From: Oryzomonas sp.
Lineage (GTDB): Bacteria; Desulfobacterota; Desulfuromonadia; Geobacterales; Pseudopelobacteraceae
Reading direction: 5' to 3'
Length of the DNA stretch: 64,000 nucleotides
NCBI GenBank assembly: GCA_031292255.1
Contig: JARLHN010000032.1
Coordinates: 1 to 64,000, forward strand
Part shown: piece after piece, positions 7,415 through 14,716 of the stretch
Position numbering within the stretch: position 1 is the stretch's first letter
How the letters are laid out: every line of letters begins with the position of its first letter
Program-made: the position numbers and the translations under genes
The notes under the pieces: model-generated
Database searches by the model: none
Seen by the model: only the letters and a program-made list of their open reading frames with translations
Told to the model about the DNA's origin: nothing

Positions 7415-7975
7415 TTACTTGATGCGGTAGTAAACAAATTCGACGCCGCCGGTTTCCGCAGTTTCTTCCCTACGCAATAAAAAACCTTTCTCCCATAGTT
7501 GCTTAAGCTTTGTGCTTGCATTCGTTAGCTTCATGTCGAGGGCTTTGGCAACATCATTCGTTTTTACAAAATCATTAGACATCGCGAATTTCAGGGTTTC
7601 CCAATTACCTTTACTTGGTTCCGGTCCGATCAACTCCCAGTCGTCATCATCCCATATGACCATCGGTTGATCTTTTTTGTCAGCCCCATGCCCCCAATTA
7701 TCGCGCAGGTCTTCATTTGGGAAATCGACCAGACAAAACCCTTTGTCTCCCCTGTACCTGCGCGCAATCTCCATGACGCTTTCTCTCGGGAATGAGGCAT
7801 CAGTTCTGTCAACTCCCTTGAGGGATATGCGAAATATCCTGACTCCGGGGTTTGCCTCGACTACGCCCAATAGCTTTGAATGCACTTCCCGACCTTCAAT
7901 GTGCCCCCACCCATCTGGGGATGCCATTAGTTCTCGGAGAATTATGGTGACAACTTTCTGATTCATGTGATTCAT
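7415..7975 (-). CDS. STAS-like (DUF4325-type) plus winged-helix protein
   Basis: This is a 186-residue protein with two parts. Residues about 28-95 look like a STAS-like DUF4325 fold (strand RIFRISLKGVD, then TDASFPRESVMEIARRY, then GFCLVDFPNED). Residues about 122-186 form a winged-helix domain (VKTNDVAKALDMKLTNASTK, then LWEKGFLLRR and a wing YYRIK). The start is the ATG at 7975, 17 bases after the stop of the GHKL gene. A second ATG at 7966 is possible, and no strong SD decides between them. STAS-like proteins encoded next to GHKL ATPases resemble anti-anti-sigma and anti-sigma pairs. Here the STAS-like part carries its own DNA-binding domain, and dyad O3 overlies the start. Domain calls are from pattern only. 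Confidence 0.65.
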   Translation of the reverse strand: MNHMNQKVVTIILRELMASPDGWGHIEGREVHSKLLGVVEANPGVRIFRISLKGVDRTDASFPRESVMEIARRYRGDKGFCLVDFPNEDLRDNWGHGADKKDQPMVIWDDDDWELIGPEPSKGNWETLKFAMSNDFVKTNDVAKALDMKLTNASTKLKQLWEKGFLLRREETAETGGVEFVYYRIK

Positions 7976-7983
7976 TGAACCAG
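7958..7983. promoter_or_regulatory. operator-like dyad O3 over the start of the winged-helix gene
   Basis: CTGATTCA-N10-TGAACCAG differs from O1 by one base. It covers both candidate start codons (7975 and 7966) of the STAS-like/winged-helix gene. Binding here would block translation initiation or transcription into that gene, as expected for an autoregulated regulator gene. Confidence 0.65.
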
Positions 7984-7991
7984 ATTGGCAA

Positions 7992-8921
7992 TTATATGTC
8001 AAGGGTAAACGTGAAACAAATATGCGTCCCGCCAATATCAGGAAGGTCGCCAAAGCAAATTGGGGTTCTCAACGCATATTTCCCTTTGTCGGGAAAGAGG
8101 ACGATCCTGATATTGGACAGCCTGATATCTAAGCAGGCACCAAATTTAATCGCCCAATCAGCACTCGTTTTAAGGCCACAACCCCTTCCTTGACCATGAC
8201 GGGATACACCTCTCTTTAAGACTTCAATGAGTAATTTAGTGTCATTCAATCTATTTAACTTCGGAAATTCTGCAGTCAAAGTTGGCCTAAGGGTTTGTAG
8301 TATGCCTCTACCGCTATCTGATACAGCAATCCTTATTAATTTTCCGCCATTATATATTTCAACTCCTGAAAATCCATCAATATTTGTAGAGCTGTGTTGT
8401 AAAATATTATCGATAAGTTCACCTATAATAGTAAATACTGCTACATTTAATCGTCTGGCAAACTGACTATTTTTTATTGCGTTGACGATGGCATCAGCAA
8501 GTTGAGGGGTAACAGTTTGGTCAGGTCTGTCAGCATTAATATTTATCAACTTAATGACCCTGTCTGTCAAGATTCTGTCGTAGGATCGACCTACTGAAAT
8601 ACTGTTGACAGGACAGATCGAAACCGAAGAGCTGAGATGTTTAAAAAAACCATCACCATCGAATTGCTTAATTGTGTCTTCGGCATCAAAACAAAAAGAG
8701 ACATTGTGGTTATTTGCGCACAATTGGTTCACATATGACAGGAGAAATGTCATGGCATCAACTGTAAGTTCGCAATATGGCGCAAAATGGAACTCGAAGT
8801 CGCGTAACTCTGAGGGCGCTAATTGGTTTTCAGTACTCATAATTAGGTCAAGATCGGAAGACCTAAGAAGCTGGGGGCCAAAACAATAATGCATTACCGA
8901 CAAAGTCCCTTCCGACAACAT
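7992..8921 (-). CDS. GHKL-fold ATPase (histidine-kinase-like, no kinase domain)
   Basis: This is a 309-residue protein with a C-terminal GHKL (Bergerat) ATP-binding domain: N-box ELIDNILQHS (168-177), G1 box SDSGRGI (201-207) and G2 box RHGQGRGCGLK (241-251). There is no HisKA phospho-acceptor or receiver. The N-terminal half (about 1-130) is not recognised. Such stand-alone GHKL proteins act in partner-switching modules with STAS proteins. The next gene, 17 bases downstream, encodes a STAS-like winged-helix protein, and tnsAB follows. The true start is uncertain: ATGs at 8921, 8894 and 8840 are all in frame and none has a well-placed strong SD. Confidence 0.8.
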   Translation of the reverse strand: MLSEGTLSVMHYCFGPQLLRSSDLDLIMSTENQLAPSELRDFEFHFAPYCELTVDAMTFLLSYVNQLCANNHNVSFCFDAEDTIKQFDGDGFFKHLSSSVSICPVNSISVGRSYDRILTDRVIKLININADRPDQTVTPQLADAIVNAIKNSQFARRLNVAVFTIIGELIDNILQHSSTNIDGFSGVEIYNGGKLIRIAVSDSGRGILQTLRPTLTAEFPKLNRLNDTKLLIEVLKRGVSRHGQGRGCGLKTSADWAIKFGACLDIRLSNIRIVLFPDKGKYALRTPICFGDLPDIGGTHICFTFTLDI

Positions 8922-8938
8922 TATAATATTACAATATT

Positions 8939-9139
8939 TTAATGATTGAAATGTTCAGAAGTTGGACAGTATTCCGCAAAGGAGGGAGAAGGGCAATGTT
9001 TTTCATATTCGAGGCATAAAATCGCCCCAGTCCAGATGTTCTCATCAGAGTTCCTATCGCAAAACACCTCCATATCTCCAAAGATTGAACTCCCAAACCC
9101 TCCGCTGAACCATAACCATGTAAATGCCTTTGGAACCAT
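8939..9139 (-). CDS. possible small cysteine-rich protein (66 aa)
   Basis: A 66-codon frame ends 17 bases before the GHKL gene on the same strand. The product is acidic and rich in Cys/His toward its end (ILCLEYEKHCPSPSFAEYC, then PTSEHFNH), a pattern that could bind metal. It has no recognisable family and no SD. Its ATG lies inside an inverted repeat, and an in-frame TAA sits five codons upstream. It may be the first gene of the GHKL operon or simply chance. Confidence is low. Confidence 0.3.
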   Translation of the reverse strand: MVPKAFTWLWFSGGFGSSIFGDMEVFCDRNSDENIWTGAILCLEYEKHCPSPSFAEYCPTSEHFNH

Positions 9140-9166
9140 AAATTTAGAAAATTACAAATTTATGGT
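9135..9166. repeat. inverted repeat near the island/dcw boundary
   Basis: This is a perfect inverted repeat with 11-base arms (ACCATAAATTT at 9135-9145 and its complement at 9156-9166) and a 10-base spacer. It is AT-rich and has no T-run, so it is not a terminator. It lies between the minus-strand island genes and the mraZ promoter and could be an operator for the GHKL operon or part of a transposon end. Confidence 0.55.
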
Positions 9167-9203
9167 CCAGGTAACAAAAACCCCCACAACTTCAGGTTTT
9201 ATC

Positions 9204-9232
9204 TTGACAAACACCTTGACCACCGCTATATA
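9204..9232 (+). promoter_or_regulatory. sigma70-type promoter of the dcw operon
   Basis: TTGACA (9204-9209) and TATATA (9227-9232) are separated by 17 bases, a near-consensus sigma70 promoter. The predicted transcription start is at about 9238-9240, just before the three MraZ boxes. Confidence 0.8.
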
Positions 9233-9243
9233 TTTCCCATGCA

Positions 9244-9269
9244 GTGGAAAAATGTGGAATTAGGTGGAA
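9244..9269 (+). promoter_or_regulatory. three MraZ boxes (GTGGAA, 10-base period)
   Basis: GTGGAA occurs at 9244-9249, 9254-9259 and 9264-9269, exactly one helical turn apart. MraZ family regulators bind short TGG-containing direct repeats with this spacing before their own gene. The boxes lie downstream of the promoter and overlap the mraZ ribosome binding site (AGGTGGA), so bound MraZ would autorepress the dcw operon. Confidence 0.75.
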
Positions 9270-9270
9270 T

Positions 9271-9768
9271 ATGATCGACTCGATCGACATATTCGGGGGG
9301 GAAACCCCGAGCACCATCGACGGCAAGGGAAGAACCTGCATCCCGGCCAAATTCAGGGATGCCCTCGCCAACCTGTCGGAGGACACGCGCTTCATCATAA
9401 CCAAAGCCGCTCCCGTGGACCTGGGTGACGGCACCTTTGGCCGCGGCCTGTCCGTGTACCCCCTGGACACCTGGGCCGGGATCAAGAAGAAGATCCTTGC
9501 CAACGAAGGGGGCTTCACCTCAGCACAGTTGAACAGTATCAAACGTCAAATCGTCAACCCGGCGGAGGAGTGCAGCGCCGACAAGCTCGGCCGGGCGCTG
9601 ATCCCCTCGTCCCTGCGGCTGCACGCCGAATTGGAGCGGGACATCTGGTTCGTCGGCATGGGACAACGCTTCGATATCTGGAGCAAGGGAACCTACTGCC
9701 GCATCAACGCACAGGACGAGAAAAACTTCCCGCTGGATTCGGAAGCACTCGCCGCAATGGGCGTCTAA
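9271..9768 (+). CDS. mraZ: transcriptional regulator MraZ
   Basis: This is a 165-residue MraZ with two SpoVT/AbrB-like half-domains ([19 protein letters not shown] near residue 15 and [14 protein letters not shown] near residue 102). It is slightly longer than the usual 143-152 residues, mainly between the halves. The start is the ATG at 9271, preceded by AGGTGGAAT. An earlier in-frame GTG at 9244 is the first MraZ box and is unlikely to be used. It is the first gene of the dcw cluster and represses it by binding the upstream boxes. rsmH starts on the next base after the stop. Confidence 0.95.
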   Translation: MIDSIDIFGGETPSTIDGKGRTCIPAKFRDALANLSEDTRFIITKAAPVDLGDGTFGRGLSVYPLDTWAGIKKKILANEGGFTSAQLNSIKRQIVNPAEECSADKLGRALIPSSLRLHAELERDIWFVGMGQRFDIWSKGTYCRINAQDEKNFPLDSEALAAMGV

Positions 9769-10743
9769 GTGGATACCTTCCATCATCTGTCCGTCATGCC
9801 GGACGAGGTCATGACATTCTTGCAACCCCGGCCGGGCGGAATCTACCTGGACGGCACCCTGGGCGGCGGCGGGCATGCGGCGCTGATCGCCCGGCAGTGC
9901 GGCCCCGGCAACGGGATGGTGATCGGGATCGATCAGGATCACGAGGCGCTGGAGGCGGCCGGTCGCAGGCTGGCCGAGTTCGGCGCCACGGTGCGCCTGG
10001 TCCATGGCAACTTCGCCGAACTCGACCGGCATCTCGACACGCTGGCGGTGACCGATCTGGACGGGTTCCTCCTCGACTTGGGGGTCTCCTCGCACCAACT
10101 GGACAGCGGGGGGCGCGGTTTCAGCTTTCAGCAGGACGCCCCGCTGGACATGCGCATGGACGCCGGCGGCGCGGAAACCGCCGCAGACCTGGTAAACAGC
10201 CTGCCGGAGCAGGAGCTGGAACGGATCATCCGCGACTATGGCGAGGAGCGATGGGCAAGGAGGATCGCAGCATTCATCGTCAAGGCCCGCGCCGAACAGG
10301 CGATCCTTACCACGCTGCAATTGGCGGACGTCATCAAAGGGGCCATTCCGCGGGCCAAATGGGAGGAGCGCATCCATCCCGCCACCCGCACCTTCCAGGC
10401 CCTGCGGATCGCCGTCAACCACGAACTGGAACGGCTGGAACAGGGACTGCGCGCGGCCCTCGACCGTTTAAAGCCTGGTGGACGCGGAGTGGTCATCTCG
10501 TTCCACTCCCTGGAGGACCGGATCGTCAAGCATATCTTCCGGGAGTACGCCACCGGCTGCATCTGTCCGCGCCAACTCCCGGTCTGCATCTGTGGCCGGA
10601 AACCGCGGGTGAAGATCCTGACCAGCCGACCGGTCACGGCAACGGAGACCGAGACCGACCGTAACCCGCGGGCGCGCAGCGCCAAACTGCGGACAGCGGA
10701 AAAACTGAATATAAGCGAGAAGTCAGCCTCTTCATTTTATTAA
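9769..10743 (+). CDS. rsmH: 16S rRNA (cytosine(1402)-N(4))-methyltransferase
   Basis: This is a 324-residue RsmH/MraW, which N4-methylates C1402 of 16S rRNA using S-adenosylmethionine. It shows the SAM-binding GTLGGGGH motif (about residues 29-36), the [15 protein letters not shown] segment, and the family C-terminal region with a CxC-rich stretch ([13 protein letters not shown]). Translation starts at a GTG directly after the mraZ stop, so expression depends on mraZ translation. The length is normal for the family. Confidence 0.96.
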   Translation: MDTFHHLSVMPDEVMTFLQPRPGGIYLDGTLGGGGHAALIARQCGPGNGMVIGIDQDHEALEAAGRRLAEFGATVRLVHGNFAELDRHLDTLAVTDLDGFLLDLGVSSHQLDSGGRGFSFQQDAPLDMRMDAGGAETAADLVNSLPEQELERIIRDYGEERWARRIAAFIVKARAEQAILTTLQLADVIKGAIPRAKWEERIHPATRTFQALRIAVNHELERLEQGLRAALDRLKPGGRGVVISFHSLEDRIVKHIFREYATGCICPRQLPVCICGRKPRVKILTSRPVTATETETDRNPRARSAKLRTAEKLNISEKSASSFY

Positions 10744-10808
10744 ACGGGGCCGTCGCTTCGAACAAACGCATTTTCAGATTCACGATTCACAATGTAAGGA
10801 GGTACGGC

Positions 10809-11150
10809 ATGGCACAGGCAAGAACCGACTACGGCAAGGTCGTTGCCCCGCGCCCCTTGAGCGGAACCGAACTGGTCGCCCAACGGGTGGACATGTTCAG
10901 GTTCCTGATGGTCTGCATGGTCCTTTTCACAATAGTCTCGGTCTTCCATGTGTGGTCGCGCTGCAAGTTGATCGACCTGAATCTGCACATAGCCGAGACA
11001 AACCGTCAGCTCAAGGATGCGGAACAGGAGCAGAAGCGGCTCAAACTTGAGGCGGAATCCCTCAAGACACCGGCCCGTATCGAAACCATCGCCAAGAGCG
11101 ATCTCGCCATGGGGTTGCCCACAGAGCAACAGGTAATCGTCGTCAAATGA
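10809..11150 (+). CDS. ftsL: cell division protein FtsL
   Basis: This is a 113-residue bitopic membrane protein with a short cytoplasmic N-terminus, one membrane helix (about residues 30-50, MFRFLMVCMVLFTIVSVFHVW) and a periplasmic coiled coil (about 54-95, NLHIAETNRQLKDAEQEQ). FtsL forms the FtsQLB complex that activates FtsWI. A perfect SD (AAGGAGG) precedes the ATG. The stop overlaps the ftsI start by four bases. The identity rests on position between rsmH and ftsI and on topology, as FtsL sequences diverge strongly. Confidence 0.9.
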   Translation: MAQARTDYGKVVAPRPLSGTELVAQRVDMFRFLMVCMVLFTIVSVFHVWSRCKLIDLNLHIAETNRQLKDAEQEQKRLKLEAESLKTPARIETIAKSDLAMGLPTEQQVIVVK

Positions 11151-13123
11151 GGGATGACCGGGAAAAATGGGCCCGTGTCCGGATCGTCATGATCGGGACA
11201 ATATTCGGCCTGTTGTTCCTGAGCGTCACCATCCGGGCGTTCTATCTGCAGATACTCCAGCACGAGGAGCTGGTCAAGAAGGCCGAACGGCAGCACCAGC
11301 ATATCGTGCAACTCACCCCGGGACGAGGCATCATCATGGACCGCAACGGCACGCCGCTGGCGGTGTCTGTGGACATGGATTCCTGCTATGCGGAGCCACG
11401 CCATATCAAGGATATGGACGGTACGGCCGGGGTGCTGGCGCCGTTTCTCGGGACGTCGAAGCAGGAACTGCTAAAAAAACTCACCAGCGACAAAGGGTTT
11501 GTCTGGATCGAGCGGCGCCTTACGCCGGAGGTCGCGGCCCGCATCAAGAACCTCAAGCTGACCGGTATTGGCTTTGTCTCCGAGTCGAAACGATTCTATC
11601 CCAATTGCGAGGTTGCCTCCCACGTGGTAGGATTTACCGGCGTGGACCCGGTCGGACTGGAAGGGGTGGAACGCAGGTACGATTCCGTCATCCTGGGCAA
11701 CACCGGCTACATGGTGACCGAGCGTGATGCCCTGGGGCGCGACATAGCCCTCAAGGATACGGTCATCAAAAATGCTTCGCCGGGCAAGAACATCATTCTT
11801 ACCCTGGACAAGAACATCGAATACATCGCGGAAAAAGAGTTGGCCAAGGCGGTTACGGAGAGCGGCGCCAAAAACGGCATGGCCCTGGTCATGGAGCCGG
11901 ATACCGGCAGGGTTCTCGCCATGGCCAACTATCCCTCCTTCAACCCCAACGCCTATGCCCATTATTCCCAGGCCATGCTGCGCAACCGTGCCGTCGCCGA
12001 CAGTTTCGAGCCCGGATCGACCTTCAAGATCTTCCTGATCTCGGCGGCGCTGGAAGAGAAGGTCATCAGGCCCACGGACATCATCAACTGCGAGAACGGC
12101 CACTATACCATTGCCGACCGGACCATCCACGACACCCATAATTATGCCCGGTTGTCCGTGAGCGACGTTCTCAAGTATTCAAGCAACATCGGCGCTGCCA
12201 AGATCGGCGCCAAACTGGGCGATGAGCGTCTTTTCCACTATCTGAGGAATTTTGGATTCGGTGAGCGCACCGGTGTGGACCTTCCCGGAGAGTCTCCCGG
12301 CAATCTCCGGGACAAGCGCCGCTGGTACGGGGTTGATCTGGCCACCATCTCCTTCGGTCAGGGGGTCACGGCCTCGGCCATCCAACTGGCCGGCGCGGTT
12401 TCCGCCGTTGCCAACGGCGGCACGCTCATGAAGCCCTATATCGTCGAGCGAATCCTGGACGACAGCGGCCACGAGGTGCAGAGATTCGATCCGCAGGCGG
12501 TCCGCCGCGTTATCTCCGGGGATACGGCCAAGAAGGTCACCAGGATGATGGAGAGCGTCACCGGCGCCGGCGGGACCGGCTTCAATGCCGCCATAGACGG
12601 TTTTCTCGTGGCCGGCAAGACCGGCACGGCCCAAAAGGCTGACCCGGTAACCCACGGCTACTCCGCAACCCGAAGGACCGCCTCCTTTATCGGTTTCGTA
12701 CCGGCCGACAATCCCAAACTGACCATCCTGGTGGTGGTTGACGAGCCGAAGACCAGCCCCTACGGCGGCGTTGTGGCAGCCCCGGCTTTTCGCGCCATTG
12801 CCGTGAATGCGCTTGCCTACCTGAAAATCACGCCCAAGGGGGAGAGCGGCAAGGCGACCAGGACCATCGAGGCCCAATCGCCCCCTCCCCCGAAGACGGT
12901 TGCCGTGTCGGAGGGAGACGACGCCCCGGATGCATCTGCCGAGGTCGCCGTCATGCCGGATTTCCGGGGCATGAGCATGCGCCGGGTCATGCAGGTGATG
13001 GAGAAGCGCGGCATCAATATCAGGTTGATGGGAAGCGGGCAGGCCGTGGAACAGAATCCGCCCCCCGGCCAGACGATCCGGGGAGCAGACGAGGTTTGGG
13101 TCAAATTCGCGCCTTCCGCATGA
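11147..13123 (+). CDS. ftsI: peptidoglycan transpeptidase FtsI (PBP3) with PASTA domain
   Basis: This is a 658-residue class B penicillin-binding protein that crosslinks septal peptidoglycan. It has an N-terminal anchor helix (about 10-30), a PBP dimerisation domain (RGIIMDRNGTPLAVS), and the transpeptidase motifs SxxK (STFK near residue 291), SSN (near 345) and KTGT (near 491). Unlike the E. coli protein it ends with one PASTA domain (about 598-655, VMPDFRGMSMRRVMQ then NPPPGQTI), which may sense muropeptides or lipid II. The start overlaps ftsL (ATGA). A hairpin followed by six T residues separates it from murE. Confidence 0.96.
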   Translation: MRDDREKWARVRIVMIGTIFGLLFLSVTIRAFYLQILQHEELVKKAERQHQHIVQLTPGRGIIMDRNGTPLAVSVDMDSCYAEPRHIKDMDGTAGVLAPFLGTSKQELLKKLTSDKGFVWIERRLTPEVAARIKNLKLTGIGFVSESKRFYPNCEVASHVVGFTGVDPVGLEGVERRYDSVILGNTGYMVTERDALGRDIALKDTVIKNASPGKNIILTLDKNIEYIAEKELAKAVTESGAKNGMALVMEPDTGRVLAMANYPSFNPNAYAHYSQAMLRNRAVADSFEPGSTFKIFLISAALEEKVIRPTDIINCENGHYTIADRTIHDTHNYARLSVSDVLKYSSNIGAAKIGAKLGDERLFHYLRNFGFGERTGVDLPGESPGNLRDKRRWYGVDLATISFGQGVTASAIQLAGAVSAVANGGTLMKPYIVERILDDSGHEVQRFDPQAVRRVISGDTAKKVTRMMESVTGAGGTGFNAAIDGFLVAGKTGTAQKADPVTHGYSATRRTASFIGFVPADNPKLTILVVVDEPKTSPYGGVVAAPAFRAIAVNALAYLKITPKGESGKATRTIEAQSPPPPKTVAVSEGDDAPDASAEVAVMPDFRGMSMRRVMQVMEKRGINIRLMGSGQAVEQNPPPGQTIRGADEVWVKFAPSA

Positions 13124-13127
13124 TCGT

Positions 13128-13164
13128 CACAACCTGCACACGTCGGCAGGTTGTGTCATTTTTT
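13128..13164 (+). terminator. terminator-like hairpin between ftsI and murE
   Basis: A perfect 10-base stem (CACAACCTGC at 13128-13137 with its complement at 13146-13155) has an 8-base loop and is followed by TCATTTTTT. It has the form of an intrinsic terminator or attenuator inside the dcw cluster. The murE SD (GGAG) follows the T-run at once, so read-through would still translate murE. Confidence 0.6.
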
Positions 13165-13174
13165 GGAGAATCGC

Positions 13175-14716
13175 ATGAAACTTGCCAACATCCTTGCCCC
13201 GACGCCGGACGCTGAGCTTCACGGCAGCGGAACAGCCGAGATCACGGCCCTGAGCTGCGACTCGCGCCGTGTCCGGCCGGGAACGCTCTTCTTCGCCCTG
13301 CGGGGCACGGCGGCCGATGGGCATCGTTTCATCCCGCAGGCGGTCGAGGATGGCGCTGCCGCGGTAGTGCTCGAAGATGCCGCATTTGCCCCCGCCGGCA
13401 TCCCCTGGGTCAGGGTGGCGGACGGCCGTTCGGTCATGGCTCGCATGGCGGCGGCGTTCTACGGCGATCCCACCGCAGACGTGCCGCTGATCGGTATTAC
13501 CGGCACCAACGGCAAGACCACTACCACCTACCTGATCGAGGCGATCCTGGCAGCGGCGGGCATGCCGGCAGCGGTACTCGGCACCATCAGCTACCGCTTC
13601 GGCGCAACCACCATATCGGCATCCCACACCACACCGGAATCCACTGAATTGCAGGCCGCGTTCCGCCAGTTGGCCGATGCCGGCGCCAAGGCCTTCGTGA
13701 TGGAGGTTTCATCACACGCCCTGGAGCAGAAACGGGCCGACGGCTGCCACTTCGACGTGGGTGTCTTCAGCAACCTGACCCGCGACCACCTGGACTATCA
13801 CGGCAGCATGGAGCACTATCTGCACTCAAAGGAGCGCCTCTTTGCCGAACTGCTGCAACCCACTGCCGCCAAACCGCGCCGCAGGGCCGCGATCAACATG
13901 GACGACAGCTACGGCGCACAGGTGGCGGGGCGGGCCGCCTGCCCGGTGATCAGCTACGGGATAGATTATCCCGGCGACGTGCGGCCGGTGGAGGTGGCCA
14001 TCACCGTTAACGGCATCAGCGGGACCCTGGCGACTCCCAAGGGCGAATTTTTCTTTGCTTCCAAGCTGCTGGGGCGTTTCAACCTTTCCAACATTCTGGC
14101 GGCCGTGACAGCCGGCATCGCCCTGGATTTGCCCCTTACGGCCATCAAGTCCGGCATCGAGGGGCACACCATTGTCCCGGGACGCCTGGAGCGGGTTGAC
14201 AACAGCTTCGGCATCACATGCCTGGTTGACTATGCCCACACCGACGACGCCCTGCACAACGTGCTCGCGGCCCTGAGGGAAATAGCAACGGCCCGAATCA
14301 TTACCGTCTTCGGCTGCGGCGGCGACCGCGATCCGGGCAAACGCCCGATCATGGGGCAGATCGCGGCACAGATGAGCGACCTGGCCATCGCCACCTCGGA
14401 CAACCCACGTACCGAGGAGCCGCCCACCATACTGGCGCAGATCAGGGCCGGCATCACGCCCCTCGGCATACGGGAATATTCGTCTGAGGAACTGGAGGCA
14501 CGGCCGGCATTCGACGAGAAGGGTTTCGTCGTGCTGGAAAACCGGAGGGCCGCCATCCGCCTGGCGACAAGGGTGGCACAGCAAGGCGACATCCTGCTCT
14601 TGGCCGGCAAAGGGCATGAGGATTACCAGATTATCGGCACTACCAAGCACCACTTTGACGACCGCGAGGAGGCTATTGCGGCATTTGGGGAGAAAAGGCC
14701 GGGATGTTTACCGTAG
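13175..14716 (+). CDS. murE: UDP-MurNAc-tripeptide synthetase MurE (meso-DAP adding)
   Basis: This is a 513-residue Mur ligase that adds meso-diaminopimelate to UDP-MurNAc-L-Ala-D-Glu. The ATP loop is [11 protein letters not shown] (about residue 109), and the DNPR motif (SDNPRTEEP, about residue 410) is specific for meso-DAP rather than lysine. The start is the ATG at 13175 behind TTGGAGAATCGC. An upstream ATG at 13151 falls inside the preceding hairpin/T-run and is rejected. It overlaps murF by 13 bases in another frame. Confidence 0.96.
   Translation: MKLANILAPTPDAELHGSGTAEITALSCDSRRVRPGTLFFALRGTAADGHRFIPQAVEDGAAAVVLEDAAFAPAGIPWVRVADGRSVMARMAAAFYGDPTADVPLIGITGTNGKTTTTYLIEAILAAAGMPAAVLGTISYRFGATTISASHTTPESTELQAAFRQLADAGAKAFVMEVSSHALEQKRADGCHFDVGVFSNLTRDHLDYHGSMEHYLHSKERLFAELLQPTAAKPRRRAAINMDDSYGAQVAGRAACPVISYGIDYPGDVRPVEVAITVNGISGTLATPKGEFFFASKLLGRFNLSNILAAVTAGIALDLPLTAIKSGIEGHTIVPGRLERVDNSFGITCLVDYAHTDDALHNVLAALREIATARIITVFGCGGDRDPGKRPIMGQIAAQMSDLAIATSDNPRTEEPPTILAQIRAGITPLGIREYSSEELEARPAFDEKGFVVLENRRAAIRLATRVAQQGDILLLAGKGHEDYQIIGTTKHHFDDREEAIAAFGEKRPGCLP

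Noticed and set aside
1-9200. CRISPR array or cas genes near the Tn7-like module
   Set aside because: No set of regularly spaced direct repeats and no Cas motif was found in the visible part.
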